This document shows positions 5,616 through 12,713 of a stretch of 29,140 nt of DNA, in pieces (the stretch's first letter is position 1; each line of letters starts with the position of its first letter). The position numbers and the translations under genes were made by a program. Location: IMG/VR virus record IMGVR_UViG_3300020213_000242, positions 1-29,140 of that record, one strand, 5' to 3'. The stretch is from a virus. Under the pieces are notes generated by a model. The model saw only the letters and a list, made by a program, of their open reading frames with translations. It was not told the DNA's origin and searched no databases.

Positions 5616-6298
5616 GCTCCGACGTTCCAATACAGCGCACCAGGAGCTGCATCGGCCTGAAAGTATCTCCAGACCTTGGCGTCGTAGTTATCTGCCGATG
5701 GGAACGGAGGCGGCATCCTCGCGGAGGACTCAAAGGCCTCGGGCGCGACCAAGAGCTCTGCCTGATCTGGCAAGATCGGCGGATGGCCTACCTGGACCGC
5801 TACCACTCGTGCCGTAGGCCATGCCTCCGCGATGCAGCGGGCTAGCACTCCAGATCCTGCCGCCACCCAGACCTCGTTGTGCCAGTAGGGCGCCACCGTG
5901 AGGACAGTCCCGACCAGCGACTGGCGGAACCGCGGATCGTCGAAGCCGTGTGGAAGCAGCACCGCCCCGGTCTGGATGCAGTAGTCGCGGGCGCGCTTGG
6001 TGACCACGTTGAGGTAGCCGTGCTCAACGGAAATCACCGTGGCCCCGTACGCCGCTGCTCGGAGCGTCAACGGCGACGGGCGCATACGAGCGGCGGAGAA
6101 GATGGTCGCCCGCAGCCCACGGGCCTGACAGGCGACGGCCAGCGCGACCTGTGCATAGCCGTAGGCCGGTGAGGCGTAGACGAACTCGTCCCCTCCCTCT
6201 AGGAGCGCATCCACGGCCCGTCGCTTGGTCCCACCTGGCAAGAGGTCATCGCGCAGGACATATCTATCTCCCAGAGGCTCGACCAGCGGCGTGATCAT
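5612..6298 (-). CDS. PLP-dependent enzyme (fold type II, short)
   Basis: 228 residues from ATG at 6298, overlapping the stop of the second methyltransferase. LLPGGTKRRAV (19-29) looks like the PLP-lysine segment of the tryptophan-synthase-beta/ACC-deaminase fold, with K25 as the Schiff-base lysine. ASPAYGYAQVALA (42-54) fits the loop that contacts substrate, and VAAGSGVLA (145-153) fits the glycine-rich phosphate loop. At 228 residues it is about 100 shorter than cellular members. Its substrate cannot be told. Its place between two DNA methyltransferases suggests work on DNA bases or on an amino acid used to modify them; this is inference. It could also be a metabolic gene. Confidence 0.75.
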   Translation of the reverse strand: MITPLVEPLGDRYVLRDDLLPGGTKRRAVDALLEGGDEFVYASPAYGYAQVALAVACQARGLRATIFSAARMRPSPLTLRAAAYGATVISVEHGYLNVVTKRARDYCIQTGAVLLPHGFDDPRFRQSLVGTVLTVAPYWHNEVWVAAGSGVLARCIAEAWPTARVVAVQVGHPPILPDQAELLVAPEAFESSARMPPPFPSADNYDAKVWRYFQADAAPGALYWNVGA

Positions 6299-7305
6299 GG
6301 TGTGCTCCAGTCGAATGATGTCTGCGGGTCGGGTGGCGCATCGCGCTCGTATGACCAGCCGCGCGGCTGGTCGCCTTTGATAAAGACCAGCACGTTCTGA
6401 TGGGTCCGACCCAGCTTGCGACCGGCCTCGAACTGCTTGGTGATGCGGATGGGGAGGCTGCCCGCCGAGTTGATGAGGATGGCCTCGTTGTAGTACCGCA
6501 TCCCAGCGTTGATGAACGCCGCGATGGTGTCGGGCACCAAGCCTTGGAACGTGCCGTCCTTGCCCCGTATCTCGGACACGACGATGCACGCCATACGGCC
6601 CGGCAACAGGCGGTCGACGGCCTTGACGATGATGCCTCGGTACATCTCGATGAACTGCCCGTAGGTCGAAAGGTTGGACAGGTCGTGCGGGTCGTCGCTG
6701 TACACCTCGAGGTCGTAATACGGCGGGCAGGTGAAGATCAGGTCCGCCGATGCCGCGATGGTGGGCAGGACGAGATGGCTGTCGCCCACGATCCACTCGG
6801 GTACGGGCTGTGTCGTCAGGATGCGTGCCGCCTGCTCGCGGTTGGCTTCGATCTGCCGCGCGGACAGGTCGATGCCGATGTACGGGTGGCCCAGGTATGC
6901 GGCCACGATGCCGCGGACGCTGCCGCCGGCAAAGGGGTCCAGCACAGTCCCTCCGGGTGGGCAGAACCAGCGGTAGGCCAGCTCGCAGAGCACCGGATCG
7001 AAGATGCTGGTTCCGGGGGCGGTAACGTCGGCGCCGAGGTGCTCGCCCTTCATCATGTCGGTGCTAAAGGCACGGGCCGGTCCGTTGCGCCCCATCGTGG
7101 GGTCGTATCCGGTGCCGTAGTTGCCACCCGGCTCTAGCCCTCGCCCTAGCTCCGACTGGAGGCCCAGCCCCAGCCACCAGCGGCGACGCTCCTGCCAGTA
7201 ACCTTGGCGGGTGTCCAGAATGCTGAATGGCGGCACCACGAAGCGCTCCAGCAGCGCGCCCGATAGGTCGGCCTCGGGCGGAACCCACGTCATGTCAGTA
7301 GTCAC
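6295..7305 (-). CDS. DNA methyltransferase (motif I before TCPPYYDLE)
   Basis: 336 residues from GTG at 7305, chosen because GGGGGAGGA lies just upstream; an internal ATG at 7293 is the alternative. The N-terminus PPFSILDTRQGYWQERRR (25-42) is seen in phage methyltransferases that associate with ParB-like domains. Motif I is VLDPFAGGSVRG (121-132), the adenosine-binding part follows (IGIDLSARQIEANREQ), and motif IV is TCPPYYDLEVYSDDP (192-206). The order differs from that of the other methyltransferase, so the two are of separate origin. The CPPY motif fits an amino-methyltransferase acting on adenine or cytosine, but the DLEVYSDDP tail is unusual and a modified reaction is possible. First gene of the cassette, after an 80-base gap. 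Confidence 0.85.
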   Translation of the reverse strand: MTTDMTWVPPEADLSGALLERFVVPPFSILDTRQGYWQERRRWWLGLGLQSELGRGLEPGGNYGTGYDPTMGRNGPARAFSTDMMKGEHLGADVTAPGTSIFDPVLCELAYRWFCPPGGTVLDPFAGGSVRGIVAAYLGHPYIGIDLSARQIEANREQAARILTTQPVPEWIVGDSHLVLPTIAASADLIFTCPPYYDLEVYSDDPHDLSNLSTYGQFIEMYRGIIVKAVDRLLPGRMACIVVSEIRGKDGTFQGLVPDTIAAFINAGMRYYNEAILINSAGSLPIRITKQFEAGRKLGRTHQNVLVFIKGDQPRGWSYERDAPPDPQTSFDWSTP

Positions 7306-7385
7306 AGGTCCTCCCCCATGCGCGGGATGGTTGCCCATGCCCGATAGCGCTAGCGCTTGGCGCGATACGTCGAGCGCCCCGCGCT
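7306..7385 (-). promoter_or_regulatory. 80-base gap before the methyltransferase cassette, with a 12-base palindrome
   Basis: One of only two sizeable gaps inside this operon. It holds the perfect palindrome AGCGCTAGCGCT (7346-7357) and the GGGGGAGGA ribosome site for the GTG at 7305. I see no TTGACA-type promoter. The palindrome shares its CGCTAGCG core with the one at 2503-2512 and may be a regulator site. Confidence 0.3.
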
Positions 7386-8012
7386 TCACAGGCCCATGCC
7401 GTACCCGACCGACTGCGCTCGGACCATGCCGACTGTGATGCCGTGCCCGATGAGCGTGGCCTTCGACTCGGCGGCCATCCGACCGCGCTCGGTGATGGCG
7501 ACGGGGATAAACAACGCGCCGCCAGGCGCCGGCCGGTTGTGGCCGGCGCAGCCGCAAGTGCGGAACGTAGTGGCGTCGGGGTCGTCGCCTGCGGGCATGA
7601 TGACGTGCCGGTACAGGTCCTCGGTTCGGACGACGTAGGCGTTGATGAGCTCACCTCGGCTGCGGTTGACGTATGCCTGGATGGTCAGCGTCGGATATGA
7701 CCCGCCGTTCATGACAGACCGATACCGCTTCAGTAGCTCGGTATTGTGCGATCCGCCGCCGGTCCTCCATCGGATTGAGAACGTGCCGTAGTCGCGGTCC
7801 CACTGAGCGCGCGTCGCCAGGGTCGTAATGGTGCCGTTGCGCTGGGCTACGATCCAGTCGATGCCGGCGCGCTCGTCCTGCGTCGTGCCCTCGGCATGGA
7901 CCAGCTCGCCGCGCGGCACCAGCCCCACGGCCACGAGCGCCGGATGGACGACATCGCGGTATGCGTCCTCGGGCGATAACTTGTTCGACTTAGGTAGCTG
8001 GAGAAGGGTCAT
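7386..8012 (-). CDS. Hypothetical protein, possible nuclease-like fold
   Basis: 208 residues from ATG at 8012, overlapping the upstream stop. The central part GIDWIVAQRNGTITTLATRAQW (50-71) reads as two strands with an aspartate and a basic residue, loosely like the core of PD-(D/E)XK nucleases but lacking the ExK. FSIRWRTGGGSHNTELLKRY follows, then a CGCAGHNRPAPGG segment (153-165) that could hold metal. A DNA-processing role would fit the neighbours (resolvase-like, RecT, exonuclease upstream; methyltransferase downstream). The family is not recognised and the nuclease idea is weak. Confidence 0.55.
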   Translation of the reverse strand: MTLLQLPKSNKLSPEDAYRDVVHPALVAVGLVPRGELVHAEGTTQDERAGIDWIVAQRNGTITTLATRAQWDRDYGTFSIRWRTGGGSHNTELLKRYRSVMNGGSYPTLTIQAYVNRSRGELINAYVVRTEDLYRHVIMPAGDDPDATTFRTCGCAGHNRPAPGGALFIPVAITERGRMAAESKATLIGHGITVGMVRAQSVGYGMGL

Positions 8013-8230
8013 CTGGTCACCTCGAAGCGAACGTCCCATGCGCGGTAGCCGAGCAGTCCGGTCTTGACGCGGCGGCGCTTGACGCCCAGCACCTCCGCTC
8101 GATAGCCCCGGCGCTCGACGTAGGCGCGGGCGCGGGCGATAGCGTCCTCGGGCGTCGATCCCTCGGCGGTGACGGTGGTTCGGCCATTGCGGCAGGCGCA
8201 GCGGTACAGGCCGCAGACGGCGCACGTCAC
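8009..8230 (-). CDS. Small zinc-motif protein
   Basis: 73 residues from GTG at 8230, which overlaps the TGA of the upstream gene; a methionine codon 15 bases upstream lies inside that gene and is not preferred. CAVCGLYRCAC (3-13) has four cysteines in a CxxC-x4-CxC zinc-knuckle arrangement, followed by a small alpha/beta region (PEDAIARARAYVERRGYRAEVLGVKRRRVKTG). Basic overall, so RNA or DNA binding is likely. Not recognised as a named family. Confidence 0.6.
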   Translation of the reverse strand: MTCAVCGLYRCACRNGRTTVTAEGSTPEDAIARARAYVERRGYRAEVLGVKRRRVKTGLLGYRAWDVRFEVTR

Positions 8231-8454
8231 GAGGCCACGTCCCACAGCGGCACGGCCTCACCCGTCGTGACCTCGGACACGCGGTAGCGGTTGAGCCCCG
8301 TGTCGTCCTTCCAGCGGATGACGTTGTGGCCCGCGTCCCTTAGGTCGGACAATCGAGCGGTGACGTTGGCGATGTGCAGGTCCACGCCGATCTCCCAGGT
8401 CGTGCTGCCGGGGTGGTCGCGCAAGTAGCGGAGGATGCGGTCGGCGTGGGTCAT
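8227..8454 (-). CDS. Winged-helix DNA-binding protein
   Basis: 75 residues from ATG at 8454, overlapping the stop of the resolvase-like gene. MTHADRILRYLRDHPGSTTWEIGVDLHIANVTARLSDLRDAG is a standard winged helix-turn-helix, with recognition helix around residues 30-41, and NVIRWKDDTGLNRYRVSE is the wing. Very common in phage recombination operons. It may regulate transcription or help the nuclease gene next door. A longer frame upstream is shadow sequence. Confidence 0.75.
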   Translation of the reverse strand: MTHADRILRYLRDHPGSTTWEIGVDLHIANVTARLSDLRDAGHNVIRWKDDTGLNRYRVSEVTTGEAVPLWDVAS

Positions 8455-8933
8455 CCCTCGACCTCCGGGAGTCCGTGCCGTTCCGCGAAGTCGGCCAGCC
8501 GGAACACGATCAGTCGCTCGCCGCCGCGTCCCGGCTCGACCCAGACGAAGCCCGGCATCTCCGCGCCGGACCCGATGCGGGCCAGCTCGGAGGCCACGAA
8601 GCGCAGGGAAGGCGCAGTCGCCAGCTTCTTGACCTGGAGTCGGGCGTAGCCGGGCATCTCGACATCCCACGGCAGCCCAAGCGGCCCCATCTTCTTGCCG
8701 CCTAGGTGACGGGCCACCACGAGCTCGGCAGCGTTCCCGCGTGACCGCGAGTTGCGCCCGCGGCGGGAGGTCGCATCGTCGCGGACCTTGCCGCAGCGCT
8801 GGCAGACAATCCCCGACTGGCGACCATCGGTGAAGTCGAGAACCATTAACCACTCGTGGCGGAGGCAGACCTTCGCGGGTGCCGCTCCGGGGTTGGCCGC
8901 GGACGGGTAGTCGAACGGCAGGTCGTCAGTCAC
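8451..8933 (-). CDS. Resolvase-like PD-(D/E)XK nuclease with zinc motif
   Basis: 160 residues from GTG at 8933, overlapping the RecT stop (GTGA). CLRHEW (23-28) and CQRCGK (44-49) form a likely zinc-binding site. Then RGNAAELVVARHLGG (65-79) gives the first acidic residue, and LPWDVEMPGYARLQVKK (87-103) gives the D...QxKK core typical of Holliday-junction-resolvase and related restriction-like nucleases. The C-terminal EMPGFVWVEPGRGGERLIVFRLADF closes the fold. It probably cuts branched DNA made by the exonuclease and annealing protein encoded just upstream. The exact substrate is not shown. Confidence 0.7.
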   Translation of the reverse strand: MTDDLPFDYPSAANPGAAPAKVCLRHEWLMVLDFTDGRQSGIVCQRCGKVRDDATSRRGRNSRSRGNAAELVVARHLGGKKMGPLGLPWDVEMPGYARLQVKKLATAPSLRFVASELARIGSGAEMPGFVWVEPGRGGERLIVFRLADFAERHGLPEVEG

Positions 8934-9712
8934 TTCAGGCCGCCCGCGATCAGCGCGCGTTCCTCGTCATCGAGCGGCAGCATCGGCACCGACTCGGCCT
9001 CGACCACGGCGCCTTCCTCAACAGGCTCCGGCTCCCAAGTCAGCAGCTCATCGAGGAGCGCCTGCCGCTGGGCATCGGTCAGCTCGGTGCCGTCCGGGAA
9101 CATGCCCTGGCGAACGTCGGCGGCGTACTTGGCCGGGATGCCGTGGTCCTTCAGCGCGGCGACGAACGCGGCCTTTGACATCCCCGATGTCACGGCCTCG
9201 CGGGCGGCGGCGGCTCGTTCGGCCAGCGACGGGCGGGCGACGGGCTCCGCAGCCGGAAGGTTTATGTCCCACCGTTCCTCGATGACCGGGGCGGCCACGT
9301 CGAAGGCGCGGCGCAGAGCCATGACCTCGGCGACCTTGACCGCCATCTCCGGCGCGAACTTGGCGTTGCCGCCCTTCTCCGGGTAGCGTCCGCTGTAGGT
9401 GAACGGACGGCTCATGTCCTTGCGGTACACCGAGCACGAGGCCCGCCAGTAGCCGTCTGCCAGGATCGGGTCCGTCGTCTCGATGCCGTCAAGCTCCTTG
9501 GAGCGATGGGCGACGTGTAGCAGACCGTCACGGGTGATGTACGGCTTGCCGTCGATCATCACAAGGTGCTTGAGCATGAGGTCGAGCTCGTACCGCTGCG
9601 CGATGTTCAGCGCCAGCTCGCGCTGCTCGGGACTCACGCGGTCCAGCCCGACCGCGCGCAGTAGCGTCAACTCGCGCGGGTCCGTGACCGAGGGAACGAC
9701 TTCGATCGCCAT
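8930..9712 (-). CDS. recT: RecT-type single-strand DNA annealing protein
   Basis: 260 residues from ATG at 9712 with AAGGAG upstream and only 3 bases after the exonuclease stop. LKHLVMIDGKPYITRDGLLH (48-67) and GNAKFAPEMAVKVAEVMALR (115-134), followed by RAFDVA, are signature segments of the phage RecT group. Residues 150-220 form a variable linker with SLAERAAAAREAV and a helical domain, and the C-terminus is acidic (EPEPVEEGAVVEAE), as is usual for annealing proteins. It pairs complementary single strands produced by the exonuclease, acting in phage recombination and repair. The pairing with the YqaJ exonuclease gene makes the call firm. Confidence 0.9.
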   Translation of the reverse strand: MAIEVVPSVTDPRELTLLRAVGLDRVSPEQRELALNIAQRYELDLMLKHLVMIDGKPYITRDGLLHVAHRSKELDGIETTDPILADGYWRASCSVYRKDMSRPFTYSGRYPEKGGNAKFAPEMAVKVAEVMALRRAFDVAAPVIEERWDINLPAAEPVARPSLAERAAAAREAVTSGMSKAAFVAALKDHGIPAKYAADVRQGMFPDGTELTDAQRQALLDELLTWEPEPVEEGAVVEAESVPMLPLDDEERALIAGGLK

Positions 9713-9715
9713 GTC

Positions 9716-10651
9716 CTACTCCTTGTCCAGCGTGACGCGGAAGGGTCGGAAGCCCTGCCTGACCGTCGTTGCGATCCCGACGAGGGCCTGTGCCTCTGTC
9801 TCGGGAAGTTGCCGCAGAAGGCCATCGGCGACCGACTTCCAGTCGACCTGCTCCGATGACTTCGTCTGCCTCCAGGTGACGCGGAAGCCCTGACCCACGA
9901 GGGTCGCGACCTCGCCCATGCGAGCCTTGATGGCCGACTCGATGGCTTCCTCGTTGGACTCCAGCGCCTTGCGGTCGGCGCGCGTCGCGAGCAGCGCCCG
10001 GACGGCCTCGGCGATATCCGCATCGGCGACCATCTCGGAGCCGTCGTCGGACGGGTGGTCGCGCCGGATGCGGGCGGCGTCACGGGCGAACGGCCCGCCG
10101 GCAGCAAGCCGCGCGCGGAAGCCTTCGGCCACCACGACGAGGTCCGCGAAGAGCGCCGGGTCGGCCCGCTGCTCGAAGATGGCGAAGTCGTCATCGCCTA
10201 CCAGCACGGCCACGTCGGCGACGGGGAAACCCGTGATGCCGAGCTGCCAGGCCACCTGCGCCTCGATGTCCTGCGGGATGCCGTCAGCGAAGCGTGTCCG
10301 GCTGGAGGTCCGCTTGGCTTCCACCAGCCGACGCTCGCCCCGCACTCCGAAGTCCGGCGACGCGGCGGCCCACTCGATGTCGTCGTGGCGGACCATGCCG
10401 TGGTAGCGATGGATGCGTCGGCCGGTGCGCCGCGCGTATTCCTCGCCGATCAGGTCTTGGACGGCAGAGCCGACGCGCATCCGCAGGCTCGCCTCCTGTC
10501 CGACGCCGGTCAGCTTCTCGTCGGCCAGGTCGGCCTCGCAGCGGTACGGCGACAGCCCCAGCAGGACCGCGATGTCAGTCGCCGTGACGAGGCCCCGGCG
10601 CGCCTCCAGCCACGCATCGGACCCCTGCTCCAGCGCCAGGTGGACGGCCAT
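9716..10651 (-). CDS. YqaJ-type viral recombination exonuclease
   Basis: 311 residues from ATG at 10651, which overlaps the preceding stop (TGATG). LEARRGLVTATDIAVLLGLSPY (15-36) is the YqaJ/lambda-exonuclease N-terminal motif, GSAVQDLIGEEYARRTG (61-77) supplies a catalytic glutamate, and ASPDFGVRGERRLVEAKRT (97-115) holds D100, E111 and K113 of the PD-(D/E)XK core. IPQDIEAQVAWQLGITG (125-141) is the QxxxY-like helix. It degrades one strand of duplex ends to give single strands for the RecT protein encoded next. The C-terminal 110 residues are helical and variable. A longer upstream frame to 10711 lies inside the previous gene. Confidence 0.9.
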   Translation of the reverse strand: MAVHLALEQGSDAWLEARRGLVTATDIAVLLGLSPYRCEADLADEKLTGVGQEASLRMRVGSAVQDLIGEEYARRTGRRIHRYHGMVRHDDIEWAAASPDFGVRGERRLVEAKRTSSRTRFADGIPQDIEAQVAWQLGITGFPVADVAVLVGDDDFAIFEQRADPALFADLVVVAEGFRARLAAGGPFARDAARIRRDHPSDDGSEMVADADIAEAVRALLATRADRKALESNEEAIESAIKARMGEVATLVGQGFRVTWRQTKSSEQVDWKSVADGLLRQLPETEAQALVGIATTVRQGFRPFRVTLDKE

Positions 10652-11007
10652 CAGTAGCTCCCAGCCATCCGGTCCCACAGCTCGGCGGACCGCTCCTGGC
10701 AGTCGGCGCACTCGGGATCGGGCTCGTCGTCATGGGCGGCGTGGGTGCCCTCGATGGCATCCAGCGCGGCATCCTCGGCCTCGGTGTAGGGCGTCATGGA
10801 ATCTCTCGGGTGGTGGCGAGGCGCGCGAAGGGCGGCGCGGGCGCGAAGCTCGTGCCAGCGGCGCAGCAGAGCGACCTCGTCGGCGAGGGCGACCCAGTCG
10901 GGAGCGACTGTGCCGGATGGTCCGTCCACGCAATCCCCGGTGTGGCGTCGATAGCACCATGACGCGTGGTCGGGTGTGGCGTCGTCGGCGGTCAGCGGCT
11001 CGGTCAT
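10651..11007 (-). CDS. Mosaic hypothetical protein sharing modules with the 105-560 gene
   Basis: 118 residues from ATG at 11007 (TGATG overlap). The start MTEPLTADDA, the RAPRHHPRDS linker and the MTPYTEAEDAAL segment repeat the modules of the gene at 105-560. 26 bases are identical (301-326 and 10766-10791). The ATG at 10797 could begin a separate 48-residue protein: in the alternative frame the sequence before it reads RLATTREIP and a stop overlapping that ATG. CYRRHTGDC (18-26) and CADCQE (102-107) supply cysteines. Function unknown; probably a fusion of two small genes. Confidence 0.6.
   Translation of the reverse strand: MTEPLTADDATPDHASWCYRRHTGDCVDGPSGTVAPDWVALADEVALLRRWHELRARAALRAPRHHPRDSMTPYTEAEDAALDAIEGTHAAHDDEPDPECADCQERSAELWDRMAGSY
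10766..10791. repeat. 26-base identical segment shared with 301-326
   Basis: Second copy, next to the internal ATG at 10797 and to the 15-base boundary fragment at 10803-10817. Confidence 0.9.
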
Positions 11008-11228
11008 CACGCCGGCACCGGGTACAGGTAGTGGTCGCCCACCGCCAGGTCCGCGCCGCCGTACATCGCGTCGGCGAGCTTGTGTTCGGCGCGCAAGGCG
11101 ATGCGATCCAGCAGCACGGACAGGTCCGGCTCGGTCCGCTCCAGCAGCTTCCGATAGGCGCCCAGCGCGGCGGCCACGACGTGCGCCTCGGCCCCGTCGA
11201 GGGTGATGGTGATGTGGTCGTCGGTCAT
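11007..11228 (-). CDS. Small hypothetical protein, 73 aa
   Basis: ATG at 11228 overlaps the upstream stop. MTDDHITITLDGAEAHVVAAALGAYRKLLERTEPDLSVLLDRIALRAEHKL reads as a short beta strand followed by two helices, and the end DLAVGDHYLYPVPA is polar. The layout (ITITLDGAEAHVVAAAL...LLERTE) is common in small phage proteins without known role. No motif beyond that. Confidence 0.6.
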   Translation of the reverse strand: MTDDHITITLDGAEAHVVAAALGAYRKLLERTEPDLSVLLDRIALRAEHKLADAMYGGADLAVGDHYLYPVPA

Positions 11229-11740
11229 CGGGCCAGCTCCGCCAACTGGCGAGCCAGCCGCGTGACTTCGCGCTCGACGTAGCCGCAGTCGCGATAGCGT
11301 TGGTAGTCGCTCGAAAACCCGGGGTTGCGCGCTTCATACCCCGGCGAACGGTCATGTGAGTGGGCGCAGTCGAAACCGAACCACCACACGCGACCGGGTC
11401 GGCCGGGCTGCGGAACGTGACAGACGAACCGCGACTCGTCGTCTGTCTCCATGCAGAAGTCCGCGTAGGTCAGTCCGCCGTGGACGTCCAGTGGGTTGTG
11501 CCCGTCCTCATCGAAGGGCACCAGCTTGTCCGTCTCGGAATAGCCGACGCCGAACAGTGGGTGGCCCTCCGTCACCGCGACGTAACCACACCAGTGACCG
11601 CCGTGCTGGCTGCGGACCATGAGGCAGTCGAGGTCCGTCTTCTGGTCGATCCAGTGGACCTTGTCGGGCTCGTCCTGCCAAGGACCGGGACCCCACGTCG
11701 ACTTATCGACGGTCGTCCACTCTGAGATTGCTGTCGTCAT
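11225..11740 (-). CDS. Conserved phage protein with CGYV...GHPLFG motifs
   Basis: 171 residues from ATG at 11740. HGGHWCGYVAVTEGHPLFGV (46-65), VHGGLTYADFC (86-96) and WWFGFDCAHSHDRSPG (118-133) form a pattern I recognise from a conserved family of phage hypothetical proteins in which the region before DCAH is an aromatic strand. Several histidines and cysteines suggest metal binding, but no activity is known to me. The gene follows a 73-base gap with a strong stem-loop, so it may be expressed differently from its upstream neighbours. The Shine-Dalgarno sequence is weak (GGGAGA, 10 or more bases upstream). Confidence 0.7.
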   Translation of the reverse strand: MTTAISEWTTVDKSTWGPGPWQDEPDKVHWIDQKTDLDCLMVRSQHGGHWCGYVAVTEGHPLFGVGYSETDKLVPFDEDGHNPLDVHGGLTYADFCMETDDESRFVCHVPQPGRPGRVWWFGFDCAHSHDRSPGYEARNPGFSSDYQRYRDCGYVEREVTRLARQLAELAR

Positions 11741-11775
11741 CTGCCCGTTCTCCCGTACGCCCGTTCAGTGGTGCT

Positions 11776-11806
11776 GGGAGCCGGTGGACGGGCACCACCG
11801 GCTCCC
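11776..11806. terminator. Strong 12-bp stem-loop between genes, no U-tract
   Basis: GGGAGCCGGTGG (11776-11787) pairs perfectly with CCACCGGCTCCC (11795-11806) around a 7-base loop. It lies between the stop at 11814 and the ATG at 11740. No run of T follows on either strand, so it may be a weak terminator, an mRNA processing or stability element, or a protein-binding site. The structure is certain, the role is not. Confidence 0.5.
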
Positions 11807-11813
11807 GCTGTCG

Positions 11814-12035
11814 CTACCCTTCGGCAGCGGGGGTGCCGACCTGGACACGGGCTCGCGCCCGCGGCTGCCACCCATCGGCAGCGTCGGCGTGGGGCCTGAC
11901 CAGCCCGAAGTGAGCAGGACTGGGTTCCTGCCCACGTCGCGCGGGTGAGGCGGGGGTCCATATGCCGCCGTGCATCCGGTCGCACCCGTCCACGGGGCAT
12001 GGCGCGGGCTCGTAGCGCCCAGCGAGGCGGTTCAC
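11814..12035 (-). CDS. Small zinc-motif protein (HGGxWT type)
   Basis: 73 residues from GTG at 12035, overlapping the TGA of the next gene upstream (GTGA). PCPVDGCDRMHGGIWTPAS (13-31) resembles the neighbour's CFGCRKRHGGTWTC, suggesting the two adjacent genes are diverged copies of one module. The remainder is proline/arginine-rich and possibly disordered. A further ATG at 12053 lies inside the upstream gene. Function unknown. Confidence 0.55.
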   Translation of the reverse strand: MNRLAGRYEPAPCPVDGCDRMHGGIWTPASPARRGQEPSPAHFGLVRPHADAADGWQPRARARVQVGTPAAEG

Positions 12036-12283
12036 TGGTCGTCCTCGGACCACACGTACTCACCACCGAACCCCGCGCGTCGGTCGTCGCCGCATCCATC
12101 GCAGCGATACTCCCAGAAGGGCTCGGCCCAGCCCCACGCGCCTGTCTCCATCAGCGTGTCGAATGACGGACGCCGGCACGTCCACGTCCCGCCGTGGCGC
12201 TTGCGGCAGCCGAAGCACCATCGCGGGTCCTCGCGCTCCGTGGCGACCGTCTCCAAGGGGACACCGCAGATAGCGCCGCTCAC
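12032..12283 (-). CDS. Small zinc-finger protein
   Basis: 83 residues from GTG at 12283, overlapping the stop of the 39-aa membrane protein. Two cysteine pairs are visible: CFGC (23-26) with CRRP (37) and CDGC (61-64), with RKRHGGTWT between. WAEPFWEYRCDGCGDDRRAG is a zinc-ribbon-like end. The protein probably binds one or two zinc ions. No named family. The upstream ATG at 12331 lies inside other genes and is not used. Confidence 0.6.
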   Translation of the reverse strand: MSGAICGVPLETVATEREDPRWCFGCRKRHGGTWTCRRPSFDTLMETGAWGWAEPFWEYRCDGCGDDRRAGFGGEYVWSEDDQ

Positions 12284-12399
12284 GGCTGCATCCCCGCCAG
12301 CCCGCTCAGGGTCGCCACCACGACGATCCACAGCAGCGGCACGGCCAGCACGGCGCCAGCGATGTCACGCCGGGAGAGCCGGACGCCCATCACGGTCAT
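12280..12399 (-). CDS. 39-aa single-pass membrane peptide
   Basis: ATG at 12399 overlaps the TGA of the preceding gene and its stop overlaps the next GTG. MTVMGVRLSRRDIAG is a short basic start and AVLAVPLLWIVVVATLSGLAGM (16-37) is one hydrophobic span, so it would insert with the positive end inside. Tiny membrane proteins of this type in phages include holin-like and exclusion proteins, but nothing specific points to either. Confidence 0.6.
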   Translation of the reverse strand: MTVMGVRLSRRDIAGAVLAVPLLWIVVVATLSGLAGMQP

Positions 12400-12713
12400 G
12401 ACGGCATCTCGCGCTGTGGCTCGATGTGCACCACGACCTGTCCCCGCTGGCCGCAGATGCTGCATAGCAGCGGGCCGTAGTCGTGGAAGTCGTGTCCGGC
12501 GTCGAGCGTGATAGACGTGGGCGCCGCGACGCGTTCGGCTGCCTGAGCTTCGATCTGTGGCAACGCTCGCTCGATCGCTTCGATGACGCGTTCTCGGAAC
12601 TGAAGCCCGTGCTCGGATGCGTCGCCCGTGATGAGCCGGTCGGAGTCCAGCCCGAAAGCAGCATTGAGGCCATCCAACAACGCTTGACTAGCGGCGGTCA
12701 GCGGCTCGGTCAT
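12396..12713 (-). CDS. Hypothetical protein with C-terminal CxxC
   Basis: 105 residues from ATG at 12713, overlapping the upstream stop. MTEPLTAASQALLDGLNAAFG is the repeated MTEPLT start. LQFRERVIEAIERALPQIEAQAAERV (38-63) is a helix. LDAGHDFHDYGPLLCSICGQRG (70-91) carries CSIC with two histidines close by, a possible zinc site. The frame continues upstream to 12839 only as arginine/proline-rich shadow. Function unknown. Confidence 0.6.
   Translation of the reverse strand: MTEPLTAASQALLDGLNAAFGLDSDRLITGDASEHGLQFRERVIEAIERALPQIEAQAAERVAAPTSITLDAGHDFHDYGPLLCSICGQRGQVVVHIEPQREMPS

Noticed and set aside
11008-11355. Upstream extension of the 10651-11007 gene
   Set aside because: It runs through two genes with clear overlaps, and the product there is arginine/histidine-rich shadow.
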